A stretch of DNA of 64,000 bases. Origin: Nocardia sp. BSTN01. GTDB taxonomy: Bacteria > Actinomycetota > Actinomycetes > Mycobacteriales > Mycobacteriaceae. The notes below the pieces were generated by a model. It searched no databases, had not been told where the DNA came from, and worked only from the letters and a program-made list of their open reading frames with translations. Location of the stretch: NCBI RefSeq assembly GCF_015354405.1, contig NZ_JADKYP010000019.1:1-64000 (forward strand), read 5' to 3'. Every line of letters starts with the position of its first letter. Position 1 is the first letter of the stretch. Positions 47,537-56,722 of this stretch are shown here, piece by piece. The position numbers and the translations under genes were made by a program.

Positions 47537-48442
47537 TCAGTGCAGGGGCACCCAGCCCGGCCACTGCCGCGGACCTTCGTCGCCGCGGATGCAGGCCAGC
47601 CGCCACCGCGCCTGGTCGCGGTGAACCGGGTCCGCGACGGCGGCGCGGACCGCGTCCATCGTCATCCGGAACTCGAGGATGTCGCGCAGCAGGAAGAACC
47701 CCGGCCACCGGATGACGTCCAGATGGTAGGTATTGCAGAACCGGGCGTACTGCGCGCTGCTGATCCAGCCCAGTGAGGCGTAGGCGATCGCGGTCGGCAC
47801 CAGATCCCATTCCGGCGGGCCGATCGACAGGTTCTCCAGATTCAGCATCAGCACGTCGTCGTCGACGGTGGCGGCGAAATCGCGGCCCCATGCCTCGCCG
47901 TGGATGACGCACCACTGCATCCCGTTCGGCAGATCCGCCCACCGCCCGCGCAATTCGGTGAGATGGTCGCGCAGCCAGCGGCGGTCCTCACCGGTGAACA
48001 GATCGGCGGTATCGATCAATTCGGCGATTCCGCGAAAGGGCTGCAACTGGCCGAGGGTGAACGTCGTCGGCGGCGCCAGGCTGTGCAGCCGGAGCAGCGC
48101 CGCGGCCATATCGTCGACGGCGCCGTGGTGGTACAGCGGCGGAACCTGCCAGAAGGTCACCGTCCGGCCCTGTATCTCGAGCGGTTGACGTACGTCGGGC
48201 GCGGAGCGCAGCGCGGCGACACCGGATGTGGTGAGCCAGCGGGCGGCCTCGATCTCCCGGCGCGCCTCGGGGCGATGATCCGGGTGGCTGATGCGCACCA
48301 CGACCCCACTGGGCAACCGGTAACCGGTGCCGGCACCGAACCACACCTCCTGTGCGCCCACCGCTTCCATGCCGGCGCTCAGACATGCGGCGCGCAGAAC
48401 GGACAGATTCCCGTTTCCAGCCAACTGTGTGGTCATGCGCAT
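47537..48442 (-). CDS. Aminoglycoside-phosphotransferase-fold protein with altered catalytic residues
   Basis: 301 residues, phosphotransferase (APH) fold. Nucleotide-lobe EVWFGAGTGYRLPSGVVVRIS, Tyr/His middle, then the catalytic loop seen as CVIHGEAWGRDFAATVDDDVLMLNLENLSIGPPEWDLVPTA. In active relatives the loop is HGDxHxxN followed by DxD/DW. Here HGD is HGE, the Asn is Asp, and the metal Asp is Asn/Glu (NLEN). It keeps the GPPEWDL tail. ATG 48442 (second ATG 48436). Divergent from the second MFS fusion. Possibly an inactive or modified kinase. Confidence 0.8.
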   Translation of the reverse strand: MRMTTQLAGNGNLSVLRAACLSAGMEAVGAQEVWFGAGTGYRLPSGVVVRISHPDHRPEARREIEAARWLTTSGVAALRSAPDVRQPLEIQGRTVTFWQVPPLYHHGAVDDMAAALLRLHSLAPPTTFTLGQLQPFRGIAELIDTADLFTGEDRRWLRDHLTELRGRWADLPNGMQWCVIHGEAWGRDFAATVDDDVLMLNLENLSIGPPEWDLVPTAIAYASLGWISSAQYARFCNTYHLDVIRWPGFFLLRDILEFRMTMDAVRAAVADPVHRDQARWRLACIRGDEGPRQWPGWVPLH

Positions 48443-48586
48443 ACTCGAGTTTCTGCCGAATCCCTCATCCTTGCCCTCATTGTGATCGATCGGCGGACCG
48501 TCCGTCGCGAATTCGAGCAACGTCGTGGTTACCGATTGCTGAGGTCGAGATCACGTTCGCCCGGTCGGAGACTGCCTCACATTCCT

Positions 48587-48601
48587 GTTAGGGTTTCTAA
48601 C
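48587..48601 (+). promoter_or_regulatory. Operator-like inverted repeat upstream of second MFS-repeat gene
   Basis: GTTAGGGTTTCTAAC, perfect 5-bp arms with a 5-nt spacer, 43 nt before the GTG start. Same arms and spacing as GTTGCGATGGCTAAC at 33331-33345, so one regulator may act at both. Confidence 0.65.
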
Positions 48602-48644
48602 CGGAGATTCACTCCACTTCCGTCTCGTGGGGAGGAAACCACCC

Positions 48645-50954
48645 GTGGCGCGCGTCAAATCCCGCCCGCACTACAACGTCGTCTTCGCGGTGCTACTGCT
48701 CGGCATCTCGGCGTACGCATTGCTGCAGTCGATGGTCGTGCCGGTACTGGCCTTGCTGATTCCGGCCCTGCACACCACACAGAGCACCGCGACCTGGCTG
48801 ATGACCGGCTATCTGCTCTCGGCCTCGGTGGCGACACCGATTCTCGGGCGGATCGGCGACAAGGTCGGCAAGGAACGCATGCTCGTCGTCACCCTGGTCG
48901 CGCTGACGATCGGCTCGCTGATCGCGGCGCTGACCGAATCGGTCGGCGTGATGATCGTGGCGCGGGTGATCCAGGGCCTGGGCGGCGGCGTGATCCCGTT
49001 GGCGTTCGGCATCATTCGCGACGAATTCCCGGCGAAGAAACTGCACGGCGCGGTGGGCATCGCCTCCTCGCTGATCGCCGTCGGATCCGGGCTGGGCCTG
49101 GTGCTCGCCGGCCCGATCGTCGAGCATCTCAACTACCACTGGCTGTTCTGGGTGCCGATGATCATCACCGCGATCGCGGCGGTGGCCGCGATCATGTTCG
49201 TGCCGGAGTCGCCGGTGCGCAGTCCGGGCAATATCAATTGGGGCGCGGCGATTCTGCTGTCGGCCTGGCTGGTGGCGCTGCTGCTGGCGGTGAGCAAGGG
49301 CCCGTCGTGGGGCTGGGGCTCGGCGCTGACGCTGGGTCTGTTCGCGCTGGCCGTGCTGGCGGCGGCCGCCTGGATCGTGGTCGAGCTGAAATCGACCACA
49401 CCGCTGATCGATATGCGCACGATGCGGATTCCGGCCGTGTGGACGACGAATCTGGTGGCCGTGCTGACCGGCGCCGGAATGTACGCGATGATGACCTTCC
49501 TGCCGCAGCTGCTGCAAACACCGAAATCGGTGGCGGGATACGGCCTGAGCGCCAGCATAACCCAATCCGGGCTGTACATGCTGCCGATGTCGGTAGCGAT
49601 GTTCGTGATCGGCCTGTCGATCGGGCCGCTGGCGGCGCGCATCGGCCCCAAGGCGATCGTGCTGATCGGCAGCGTCATCGCCGTTCCGGCGTTCGTGATG
49701 CTCGCGGTCGGACACGACCACGGCTGGGAGATCTATCTGGCCGGTGCGCTGCTGGGTATCGGTATCGGACTGGCCTTCTCGTCGATGCCGGCCATCATCG
49801 TCGCCGCGGTGCCGCCCGCTCAGACCGGTGCCGCCACCGGGATGAACGCCAACGTCCGCACCGTCGGCGGTGCGATCGGCAGCGCGGTCTCGGCCGTGCT
49901 GCTGACCTCGGGCGCCGCCACCGCGCACGGTCTGCCCGCGGATTCCGGATATTCCCGGGTCTTCTGGTTCCTGGCCGGGGTGTCCGTGCTCGCCGCGCTG
50001 GCGGCCCTGATCATTCCGTCGGTGCGCGCGCACGCGCCGCAGGCCGCCGCGGAGGAATCGGTCCTCGCGGAGCAGCCGGAATTCTCCAAACCGGAACTCG
50101 TCGCCGCGCACGAGGCTAATGCGGTGGTCGCCGGAATCGCCGGTCTGTCGGCGCCGCAGGCGGTGGATATGGCCGGCGACGACCGGGCGATCGGCGGCAG
50201 CATCCGCCGGGAGAACGGCGGTCCGGTGCCGGATGTGGCATTGACGCTGATCGACCAACGCGGACACCAGGTTTCGCGCGCCACGGGCGCATCCGACGGA
50301 AGTTACCGCCTCCCCGCCCCGGCACCCGGCAGTTATGTGCTGATCGCTTCCGCCGCCGCGCATCGCCCGGTCGCCGTCACCGTCGTCGTCGGCGCGGTGG
50401 CCCAGACCGTGGATCTGACGCTGCCGAGTTCCGGTGAGCTCACCGGGACCGTCCGCCGCGCCGGCGATGGGAAACCCGTTGCGGGAGCGACGGTTACGCT
50501 CACCGATCCGCGCGGGGAGGTGATCGGGGCGGCGGTCACCGGTGGCGACGGCGGCTACCGCTGCGGCGGCGTCGCGTCGGGCACCCACACCCTCGTCGTG
50601 GTCGCCGATCGGATGCACCCCACCGCCGTCACGCTCACCATCCCCGACAGCGGACTGCTGCACCACGATGTCGACCTGGAACCGATGGCGACCTTGGCCG
50701 GAGCCGTGGAAGCACACGGCAAGGCCGTCGCCAACGCGGAGGTGACCGTCCTGGACGCGAGTGGTGACCGGATCTCCACCGCCCGCACCGACGACAACGG
50801 CCGTTATGTGGTCTCCGACCTCCCGGCCGGTCACTACACCGTGGTGGCGCGCGGATATCCCTCGGTGAGCAGCACCGTCACCGTCGGCGCGGGCCGGATC
50901 ACCCACGACGTGGAGCTCGGCTACGACGAGTCGGCCTCCGTGGGCTGCGGCTGA
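48645..50954 (+). CDS. MFS transporter fused to three carboxypeptidase-regulatory-like repeats (paralogue 2)
   Basis: 769 residues from GTG 48645 (GGAGGAAA 8 nt upstream). Residues 1-490 form the MFS part: ALLQSMVVPVLALLIPALH, GRIGDKVGKERMLVVTLVAL, RVIQGLGGGVIPLAFGI, IASSLIAVGSGLGLVLAGPI; 14 spans predicted. Three beta-sandwich repeats follow from about residue 530: VALTLIDQRGHQVSRATG / GSYVLIA; ATVTLTDPRGEVIGAAVTG / GTHTLVVV; AEVTVLDASGDRISTARTD / GHYTVVA. Repeat 1 is nearly identical in motif to that of the transporter at 30585, while the MFS parts differ more. A 16-bp hairpin follows the stop. Confidence 0.9.
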   Translation: MARVKSRPHYNVVFAVLLLGISAYALLQSMVVPVLALLIPALHTTQSTATWLMTGYLLSASVATPILGRIGDKVGKERMLVVTLVALTIGSLIAALTESVGVMIVARVIQGLGGGVIPLAFGIIRDEFPAKKLHGAVGIASSLIAVGSGLGLVLAGPIVEHLNYHWLFWVPMIITAIAAVAAIMFVPESPVRSPGNINWGAAILLSAWLVALLLAVSKGPSWGWGSALTLGLFALAVLAAAAWIVVELKSTTPLIDMRTMRIPAVWTTNLVAVLTGAGMYAMMTFLPQLLQTPKSVAGYGLSASITQSGLYMLPMSVAMFVIGLSIGPLAARIGPKAIVLIGSVIAVPAFVMLAVGHDHGWEIYLAGALLGIGIGLAFSSMPAIIVAAVPPAQTGAATGMNANVRTVGGAIGSAVSAVLLTSGAATAHGLPADSGYSRVFWFLAGVSVLAALAALIIPSVRAHAPQAAAEESVLAEQPEFSKPELVAAHEANAVVAGIAGLSAPQAVDMAGDDRAIGGSIRRENGGPVPDVALTLIDQRGHQVSRATGASDGSYRLPAPAPGSYVLIASAAAHRPVAVTVVVGAVAQTVDLTLPSSGELTGTVRRAGDGKPVAGATVTLTDPRGEVIGAAVTGGDGGYRCGGVASGTHTLVVVADRMHPTAVTLTIPDSGLLHHDVDLEPMATLAGAVEAHGKAVANAEVTVLDASGDRISTARTDDNGRYVVSDLPAGHYTVVARGYPSVSSTVTVGAGRITHDVELGYDESASVGCG

Positions 50955-50955
50955 A

Positions 50956-51130
50956 TCAGGCCTCGATCTGCGGGTGCAGCCGGTTCACCGACCACACTCG
51001 TCGTCTGCGGACGACGAGTGTGGTCGCCCCCAGGATGAGGACGAGGAATCCGGCCGGCACGACCAGGTCGCGGACGAGGTTGCCGGTGAGTCCGCCGGAG
51101 ATGCCGACGCGCAGACCGTCGACGACCGCT
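50956..51130 (-). pseudogene. C-terminal fragment of a membrane protein
   Basis: The frame ending at 50956 reads VVDGLRVGISGGLTGNL, LVVPAGFLVLILGATTLVV (a good TM helix) and RRRRVWSVNRLHPQIEA, the tail of an integral membrane protein. Upstream of about 51130 the frame turns into Arg/Gly-rich nonsense, where the ABC ATPase fragment lies in another frame. Parent family not identified. Confidence 0.5.
50990..51025 (+). terminator. 16-bp hairpin terminator after second MFS-repeat gene
   Basis: Perfect stem GACCACACTCGTCGTC / GACGACGAGTGTGGTC with a TGCG tetraloop, 35 nt after the stop at 50954. It falls inside the remnant membrane-protein sequence on the other strand. Confidence 0.8.
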
Positions 51131-51362
51131 CGGTGACGATATCGCCGACGCGCAGTTCGTCGTCGAGGCCGACCGCCGGCTCCGCCCGCGCCATCCGCCC
51201 GGCCGGCGCCGGCAGCAGCGAGGTGCGCCCGGATCCCGAGCGCCCGGCAACGACACCGAGCTGTCCGGCCGCGAGTTCCACCGACACTCCGGCGAACGCG
51301 CATCCCCGTGCTCCGCGAGCCGTGATGCCGCGCGCGATGATCTCTACACCGTGGAAAGCCAT
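51130..51362 (-). pseudogene. N-terminal fragment of an ABC transporter ATPase
   Basis: ATG 51362, MAFHGVEIIARGITARGARG, GVSVELAAGQLGVVAGRSGSGRTSLL (Walker A-like but GRSGSGRT, Lys replaced by Arg), then DDELRVGDIVTERS where similarity ends. No Q-loop, signature or Walker B. A deletion joined it to the membrane-protein tail at about 51130. Confidence 0.5.
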
Positions 51363-51417
51363 GGGGCCGAGACCAACCCGTGCGCCCCGGTCCCCGTCCG
51401 CAGCGACATCCCGCCGT

Positions 51418-51582
51418 TCAGCCCAGCACCACGAACAGCACCACGATGACGATCAGCACGATGACCATGGTGACCACCAGCAGGATCGGGCTCTTGCGGT
51501 TGGTGACCGGCGAGTCGCTCAGCGAGACGTCCTCGCGCTCGGGATTCGCGGGCCGGTTCTGGTCGTCGAACCGTTCGGACAT
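51418..51582 (-). CDS. Small single-span membrane protein (54 aa)
   Basis: ATG 51582 with GGAGG 5 nt upstream. Hydrophilic N-terminal 30 residues (SERFDDQNRPANPEREDVSL, SDSPVTNRKS) followed by one strong TM segment PILLVVTMVIVLIVIVVLFV and a short end VLG. Coding composition and SD make it convincing. Unknown function. Confidence 0.75.
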   Translation of the reverse strand: MSERFDDQNRPANPEREDVSLSDSPVTNRKSPILLVVTMVIVLIVIVVLFVVLG

Positions 51583-51648
51583 CGAGCACCTCCGGATCTG
51601 CGGGCGGTCGCTGCGTAATACCCGGGCGGTGCGTCGGCAAACTCGCCG

Positions 51649-52353
51649 CTAGTCGCCGACCTTCGGCCCCGGGATACGGGTGTGCACGGTGAGCAGCAGG
51701 TGGTCGAAGGCGGTGATGGTTTCCGGCGCCGGTGGTGCGACCAGGGGAAGTTCCTCGATGATCTGGGCGGCGAGGTCGCGCAGTTTGGTGTTGGTCTCCT
51801 GCGACCGCCACGCCAGCACCTTGAAGGCCTGCCGGGCGTTGATGCGGTACATGCGCATCAGCACGCCCTTGGCCTGTTCGATCACCGCGCGGTTCTCGAT
51901 CACGTCGGGCAGGGTGGCCGAGAGGGTTTCGCGCTCGTTCTCGGCCAGGGTGTCGGTGAGGTCGATGTAGAAGCCGGCCGTGGCGGCGACCTGCCCGGCG
52001 TCGTCGTAGATCCGGTCGGCGACGACCATCACGTTGTGCACGCCGCCCGTGGTGTCGACGAACCGATGTCTGCTGGAGAAGGATTCACCCAGCTCGATGG
52101 CCCGAGCGATGGTCTTGGCGACCTCTTCGCGGTCGTCCGGATGTTTGTGCGCGAGCAGCAGTTCCGTGGTCGGGACGACGCCGCCGGGGGCATACCCGTG
52201 CATCCGGTACACCTCCTCCGACCATTCCCAGCGGCGGGTGGCGAACCAGAACCGGAACGATCCCACCTGCGGCATCCGGCCGGCGGGGACCGGGGTGGTC
52301 TCAGGTGTCGCGTTGTCGCGAATCGGGTCGTCGGTTCTATGCACAAGCATCAT
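51649..52353 (-). CDS. PAS-ANTAR regulator
   Basis: 234 residues from ATG 52353. PAS_3-type fold: RFWFATRRWEWSEEVYRMHGY, LLAHKHPDDREEVAKTIARAIE, FSSRHRFVDTTGGVHNVMVVADRIYDDAG. After residue 145 an ANTAR domain (ENRAVIEQAKGVLMRMYRINARQAFKVLAWRSQETNTKLRDLAAQII, in parts) that binds RNA hairpins to antiterminate. A Nocardia/Mycobacterium-typical stand-alone PAS-ANTAR sensor. Alternative upstream start would add a non-coding-looking stretch. Confidence 0.88.
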   Translation of the reverse strand: MMLVHRTDDPIRDNATPETTPVPAGRMPQVGSFRFWFATRRWEWSEEVYRMHGYAPGGVVPTTELLLAHKHPDDREEVAKTIARAIELGESFSSRHRFVDTTGGVHNVMVVADRIYDDAGQVAATAGFYIDLTDTLAENERETLSATLPDVIENRAVIEQAKGVLMRMYRINARQAFKVLAWRSQETNTKLRDLAAQIIEELPLVAPPAPETITAFDHLLLTVHTRIPGPKVGD

Positions 52354-52462
52354 TATGTTCGCCCGGCAGAACCGCTGCCGTGGTTCGAACGCACAGTGGA
52401 CTGAACCGTTCGTTTTCCGTCCTGAGGCTGCCCTGTCTCGGAAATATGCCCCGGTGCAGTGC

Positions 52463-53410
52463 TCAGCCGGCGAGGGCCGCGCCGGGTGAGCGTCCGTAGT
52501 GGCGGCGGTAGAGCGCGGCGAAGCGACCGGGATGGCCGAAACCCCACGTGGTGGCAATGGCCGCGACGCTGTCGCCGTCGTCGGCACTGCCCGCGATCAG
52601 GTCTTCGTGGGCTCCCCGCAGCCGCATGCGCTTCAGATATGCGGTCGGCGTGGTGTCGAGGTGCCGGCGGAAGGCGATCTGCAGCGCCCGCACGGTCACA
52701 TAGGCCGCCGCGGCGATATCGACGACGGAGATGTCCTCGCGGATATGGGCCTCCATATAGGCCACCGCGCGCCGCACGGTCAGCGGATGCGCGTCCCTGC
52801 GATCGACGGGCGTCGCCTCGAGGCCCGCCGTGTTCGGAAAGGCGTACAGCACGGTCGCGGCGAGATACTGCGATGCCGTGGCCGCCACCAGCGGCGGCAC
52901 CTCACCGTCGTAGGAGGCGGCGAGTTGTTGCATATGTGAGAGCACCGCGGTGAGCCGATGGCCCGCCTCCGGGGTGACGGTGCGGTGGCTCGCGAGCGCG
53001 ACCTGGTCGGTATCGGGCCGATCGGCCGAGGCGACCCGGTTCAGCAGCGCCGGGTCGAACATCGTGATCGTGTAGCGGGCCTGATGGATGACGCCGGAAT
53101 ACGGCAGCTCCGGCGGGGTCAGAATGCCGACCTCACCCGGCCCGAACGTATCGGTGCCCACATCGACGTAGTTCTCCTCGACCCAGCCGGATTCGACACC
53201 GACCAGGCAGACCTTGTGCAACGGATCGGCGTCGTAGCTCATGTCGAAGCCGAGTTCGAGCCGGTCCAGACTCACCCCGCCCAGCATGTCGCGCGCGATC
53301 CGGCTGCGGACCGGGACCTCGGTGGCGTTGCCGATCTCCATGGTCGTGTAGTTCCGATTCAGGAACTGCTCGGTGGCAGCCAAGCTGTCGCTGTCGAACT
53401 CTACTGTCAT
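52463..53410 (-). CDS. AraC-family transcriptional regulator
   Basis: 315 residues. N-terminal cupin-like sensor (VRSRIARDMLGGVSLDRLELGFDM, TFGPGEVGILTPPELPYSG), C-terminal two HTHs: YMEAHIREDISVVDIAAAAYVTVRALQIAFRRHLDTTP and SVAAIATTWGFGHPGRFAALYRRHYGRSP. ATG 53410. Ends 110 nt before the PAS-ANTAR gene, same strand. Confidence 0.9.
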   Translation of the reverse strand: MTVEFDSDSLAATEQFLNRNYTTMEIGNATEVPVRSRIARDMLGGVSLDRLELGFDMSYDADPLHKVCLVGVESGWVEENYVDVGTDTFGPGEVGILTPPELPYSGVIHQARYTITMFDPALLNRVASADRPDTDQVALASHRTVTPEAGHRLTAVLSHMQQLAASYDGEVPPLVAATASQYLAATVLYAFPNTAGLEATPVDRRDAHPLTVRRAVAYMEAHIREDISVVDIAAAAYVTVRALQIAFRRHLDTTPTAYLKRMRLRGAHEDLIAGSADDGDSVAAIATTWGFGHPGRFAALYRRHYGRSPGAALAG

Positions 53411-53583
53411 CGGTGGGTGATCCTCCGCTGTGCCACTGCCGCCGCTCCGGGCACTGTCGCCTGGTCCAGCCCGCGCCGTGCGGACTTCGAAGCCTACTTG
53501 TCCATAGTGTGGCGGCGGCCCGCGTCGTGTCAGCCGGTGGTGACATGATTCTCGAGGCGGTAACGAATACGCGCCGGAAACGA

Positions 53584-54252
53584 TCAGAGAAGGGACGCCA
53601 GCGGGCTGCGGTCCAGGTCACGGCGCAGGTGCGCGACGTCGTCACAGACGAACGCCGCGCCGTCGGCCTCCAATTCGCCGCGGGAGATGCCGCCGCTCAG
53701 GACACCGATCGCCGCCACGCCGAGTTTCGTGCAGGCGCGCATGTCCCAGACCGTATCGCCGACGAACACCGCGCGCCGCGGCGTGACACCGGCCCGGTCG
53801 AGGGCCACCTGGACGATGGTCGGATCCGGTTTGGCCGTCTCCACGTCTTCGGCGCCGGTTACCGCGTACAACACCGACTCGCTGTCGAGCAGGTCGCGCA
53901 GCCGGGCCAATTCGTCCGGCGGCGCCGACGTGGCGAGGACGACGCGCAGGCCCGCGTCGTGCAGATGGCGCAGAATCTCGCGGGCGCCGGGCAGCAGAGT
54001 GAGTTCGACGGCGCGCTCGAGGTAGTAGCTGCTGTGCAGGTCGCTGGCGGTATCGGCGGTCTCGCTGTCGAGTTCGGGGGCGAGGGTGCGCAGCAGTTCG
54101 TCGCCGTCCATGCCGATACTGCGGTGGATCCGCCAGATCGGAACGTCCGCGTCGACCTCGCGGAAGGCCCGATGCCAGGTCACGGCGTGCAGATAGTTGG
54201 AGTCGACGAGCGTGCCGTCGATATCGAAGAGGACGGCTGCGGGTTCGGGCAC
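53584..54252 (-). CDS. HAD-superfamily phosphatase
   Basis: 222 residues. Motif I AVLFDIDGTLVDSN (nucleophile and acid/base Asp), motif II LATSAPPDE (Thr-Ser), motif III Lys in ETAKPDPTI and motif IV VFVGDTVWDMRA. Cap domain between I and II. Beta-phosphoglucomutase/phosphoglycolate-phosphatase-like subfamily. Substrate unknown. Confidence 0.9.
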   Translation of the reverse strand: MPEPAAVLFDIDGTLVDSNYLHAVTWHRAFREVDADVPIWRIHRSIGMDGDELLRTLAPELDSETADTASDLHSSYYLERAVELTLLPGAREILRHLHDAGLRVVLATSAPPDELARLRDLLDSESVLYAVTGAEDVETAKPDPTIVQVALDRAGVTPRRAVFVGDTVWDMRACTKLGVAAIGVLSGGISRGELEADGAAFVCDDVAHLRRDLDRSPLASLL

Positions 54253-54502
54253 GGCATCTCCTTCTGGTACGAGCCTGCACGACGCGCCATTCGAGAGCAG
54301 ACGCCACTGTACCGAGCGGATGACGGTGCGGCGGCGAACATCCCCGCCGGAGTCGCCATACGTTCACTGTCGACGCATCACGAACCCGTCGGCTCGACGA
54401 TCGAGGAAGGCGGTGTCTTCGGTGGGACCACGTGATTCGCCCAGATCGTCCCGCGCCGGCGGTGTATCAGGCATGGATCGCGCCGGCGGCCCGCACGCGG
54501 TG

Positions 54503-56722
54503 TCACCGGGTGCCGGCCGCCGCCGCGGGCGTGTTCTCCGTGCGCACGAACGACTCTGTCCGGTCGCCGTTTTCGTGTTCCCCGGCCGTCACCGGAACGC
54601 GGCGCAACCAGCGCGGTGCCCACCAGCAGACGTCGCCGAGCAGGCGCATCGTCGCCGGAACCAGCAGCACCCGCAGAATCGTGGCGTCGATGAGCAGGGC
54701 GGCGACCATGCCGAAGGCGATGTACTGCATCATCACCAGATCCGAGAGCGCGAAGGCGCCGGTGACGACAAGCAGGACCAGGGCGGCGGCGGTGATGATG
54801 CGCCCGGTGTGGGCGACACCGGCGCGAATCGCCGCGCGGGTGGACGCGCCCGCGGCCCGCGCCTCGACCATGCGTGAGAGCAGGAATATCTCGTAGTCGG
54901 TGGACAACCCATAGATGACCGACACGATCACCACCAGCACCAGTGCCATGATCGGCTGTGAGGTGAAGCCGAGCGGCCCGGCGCCGTGCCCGTCGATGAA
55001 GATCCAGGTGAGGATTCCGACCGTGGACCCGAGCCCGAGCAGATTCAACGCGGCCGCCTTCAACGGCAGCACCAGTGAGCGGAAACTCCATGCCATCAGG
55101 GCGGTGGTGGCGAGGAAGACGAGGGCGACCACCAGTGGTATCCGGTCGACGAGTGCGTCGATACTGTCCTTCTCGATGGCGGGCTGACCGCCGACGAGCA
55201 GGGTGGTGCCCTTCGGCAGTGGTATCGAGCGCAGGTAATCGATCGCCGCATCCTTGTCGGCCGTGGACGTGAGCACCGTCTGCGTGGTGAACACGCTGGA
55301 CTGCGCGGGCCGCTGCAGCCAGGCCGGGAAGGGCGCCGCGAGACCCGGGGCGTGGCCGGCCTCGGCGAGTACGGTCTCCTTGGCGACGGGGTCGTAGGTG
55401 ATCAGCACCAGATCGATCGGGTTGATGCGGCGCAGCGGGAAGATCGCGTCGAAGTGCTGCTGCGCCAGTCGGGTCGGATGATTCGGTGGCAGGAAGCGTT
55501 CGTTGATGGCGCCGAAGGCCAGGTCCCGGATCGGCGCGATCAGCACCAGCAGTCCGATGATCACCGAAACCGCCACGAACAGCGGCCTTGTCATCACGCG
55601 GTCGGCGATCCGTCCCCAGAGATTGTCCGGAACCCGGCCCGGCGGTGTGGTCCGGCGGAACCAGGACACGCCGAAGCGGTCCACCCGGTGGCCGAGCACC
55701 GCCAGCATCGCGGGCAGCAAGGTGATCGAAGTGAACGCGGCCAGCGAGATGGTGATGATGGCGCCGTAGGCGAACGAACGCAGAAAGCCCTGCGGGAACG
55801 CCAGAATTGCGGCGGCGGCCACGGCCACGATGGTGGCCGAGAACACCACGGTGTGGCCCGCGGTCGCCACGGAACGCCGCACCGCGTCGTCGACGTCACG
55901 ACCGTCGGCGAGTTCGTCGCGGAACCGGCTCAGCACGAACAGCCCGTAATCGATGGCCAACCCCAGCCCGACCATCGAAACCACCGGCGAGACGAAGGAA
56001 TTGACCTCGGTGACGGTGGTCAGCAGCCGGATGAGGCCCCAGGCGCCGAGCACGGTGAGCCCGCCGACGATCAACGGCAGCGCCGCGGCCACCACCCCGC
56101 CGAAGAGGAAGAACAGCAGCACCGCCACCGCGGGAATCGCGAACAGCTCCATGCGCTGCTGATCGTGGGCCATGGTGTCGTTCAGCGCGCCGACCACCGC
56201 CTGCCCGCCGGCGACCTCCATATCGACGCCGGGAACGTCGAAGGCGTGCGCGACGGCTCGGAAGTTGCGCATCTGCTCGGTGGGGTTGTCGCCGTGGATG
56301 GCGATGGAGGCGAAGGCGTGCTGACGGTCCGCGGAGCCGAACATATCCGGAAGCGCCACACCCGTTGTGGTGGGCCAATATGCGGCGTTTACGCGATCGA
56401 TTTGCTGGGGGAACCGCTTCGGCAGACTGTCGAGGCTCGCGACGATCGGCGCGGCGAAGGCCGGATCGTCGATCGTCGTTCCGGGCGGGGCGTGATACAG
56501 CACGACCACATCGGCGCTGTGGTCGCGTCCGAAGATCTCCTCGTGCACGTGCGCGGCTCGCACCGATTCCGAGGACGGATCGTCCCAGCCGCTGGAGCTC
56601 AGATGTTCGCCGAGGCCGAGCCCGTACCAGCCGAGGGCGAGCAGGCCGGCCACCAGCACGCCGATCACCGTGAACCGCCGGCGCAGCACGAGATCGGCCC
56701 AGTGATTCGATTCGGCGGACAA
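54503..56722 (-). CDS. MmpL/RND-family transporter
   Basis: 739 residues, two repeats each with a periplasmic loop and a bundle of six spans. TM4 carries the proton-relay pair LAIDYGLFVLSRF and TM10 the matching LSTDYEIFLLSR, the Asp-Tyr hallmarks of MMPL. N-terminus SNHWADLVLRRRFTVIGVLVAGLLALG; loop RAAHVHEEIFGRDHSADVVV. It is divergent from the PKS gene (543 bp) and faces away, as exporters of PKS-derived lipids often do. Predicted to export an acylated lipid. Confidence 0.92.
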   Translation of the reverse strand: MSAESNHWADLVLRRRFTVIGVLVAGLLALGWYGLGLGEHLSSSGWDDPSSESVRAAHVHEEIFGRDHSADVVVLYHAPPGTTIDDPAFAAPIVASLDSLPKRFPQQIDRVNAAYWPTTTGVALPDMFGSADRQHAFASIAIHGDNPTEQMRNFRAVAHAFDVPGVDMEVAGGQAVVGALNDTMAHDQQRMELFAIPAVAVLLFFLFGGVVAAALPLIVGGLTVLGAWGLIRLLTTVTEVNSFVSPVVSMVGLGLAIDYGLFVLSRFRDELADGRDVDDAVRRSVATAGHTVVFSATIVAVAAAAILAFPQGFLRSFAYGAIITISLAAFTSITLLPAMLAVLGHRVDRFGVSWFRRTTPPGRVPDNLWGRIADRVMTRPLFVAVSVIIGLLVLIAPIRDLAFGAINERFLPPNHPTRLAQQHFDAIFPLRRINPIDLVLITYDPVAKETVLAEAGHAPGLAAPFPAWLQRPAQSSVFTTQTVLTSTADKDAAIDYLRSIPLPKGTTLLVGGQPAIEKDSIDALVDRIPLVVALVFLATTALMAWSFRSLVLPLKAAALNLLGLGSTVGILTWIFIDGHGAGPLGFTSQPIMALVLVVIVSVIYGLSTDYEIFLLSRMVEARAAGASTRAAIRAGVAHTGRIITAAALVLLVVTGAFALSDLVMMQYIAFGMVAALLIDATILRVLLVPATMRLLGDVCWWAPRWLRRVPVTAGEHENGDRTESFVRTENTPAAAAGTR

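Noticed and set aside
48693-50906. 737-codon minus-strand frame opposite the second MFS fusion
   Set aside because: Antisense shadow with His/Arg/Gln bias.
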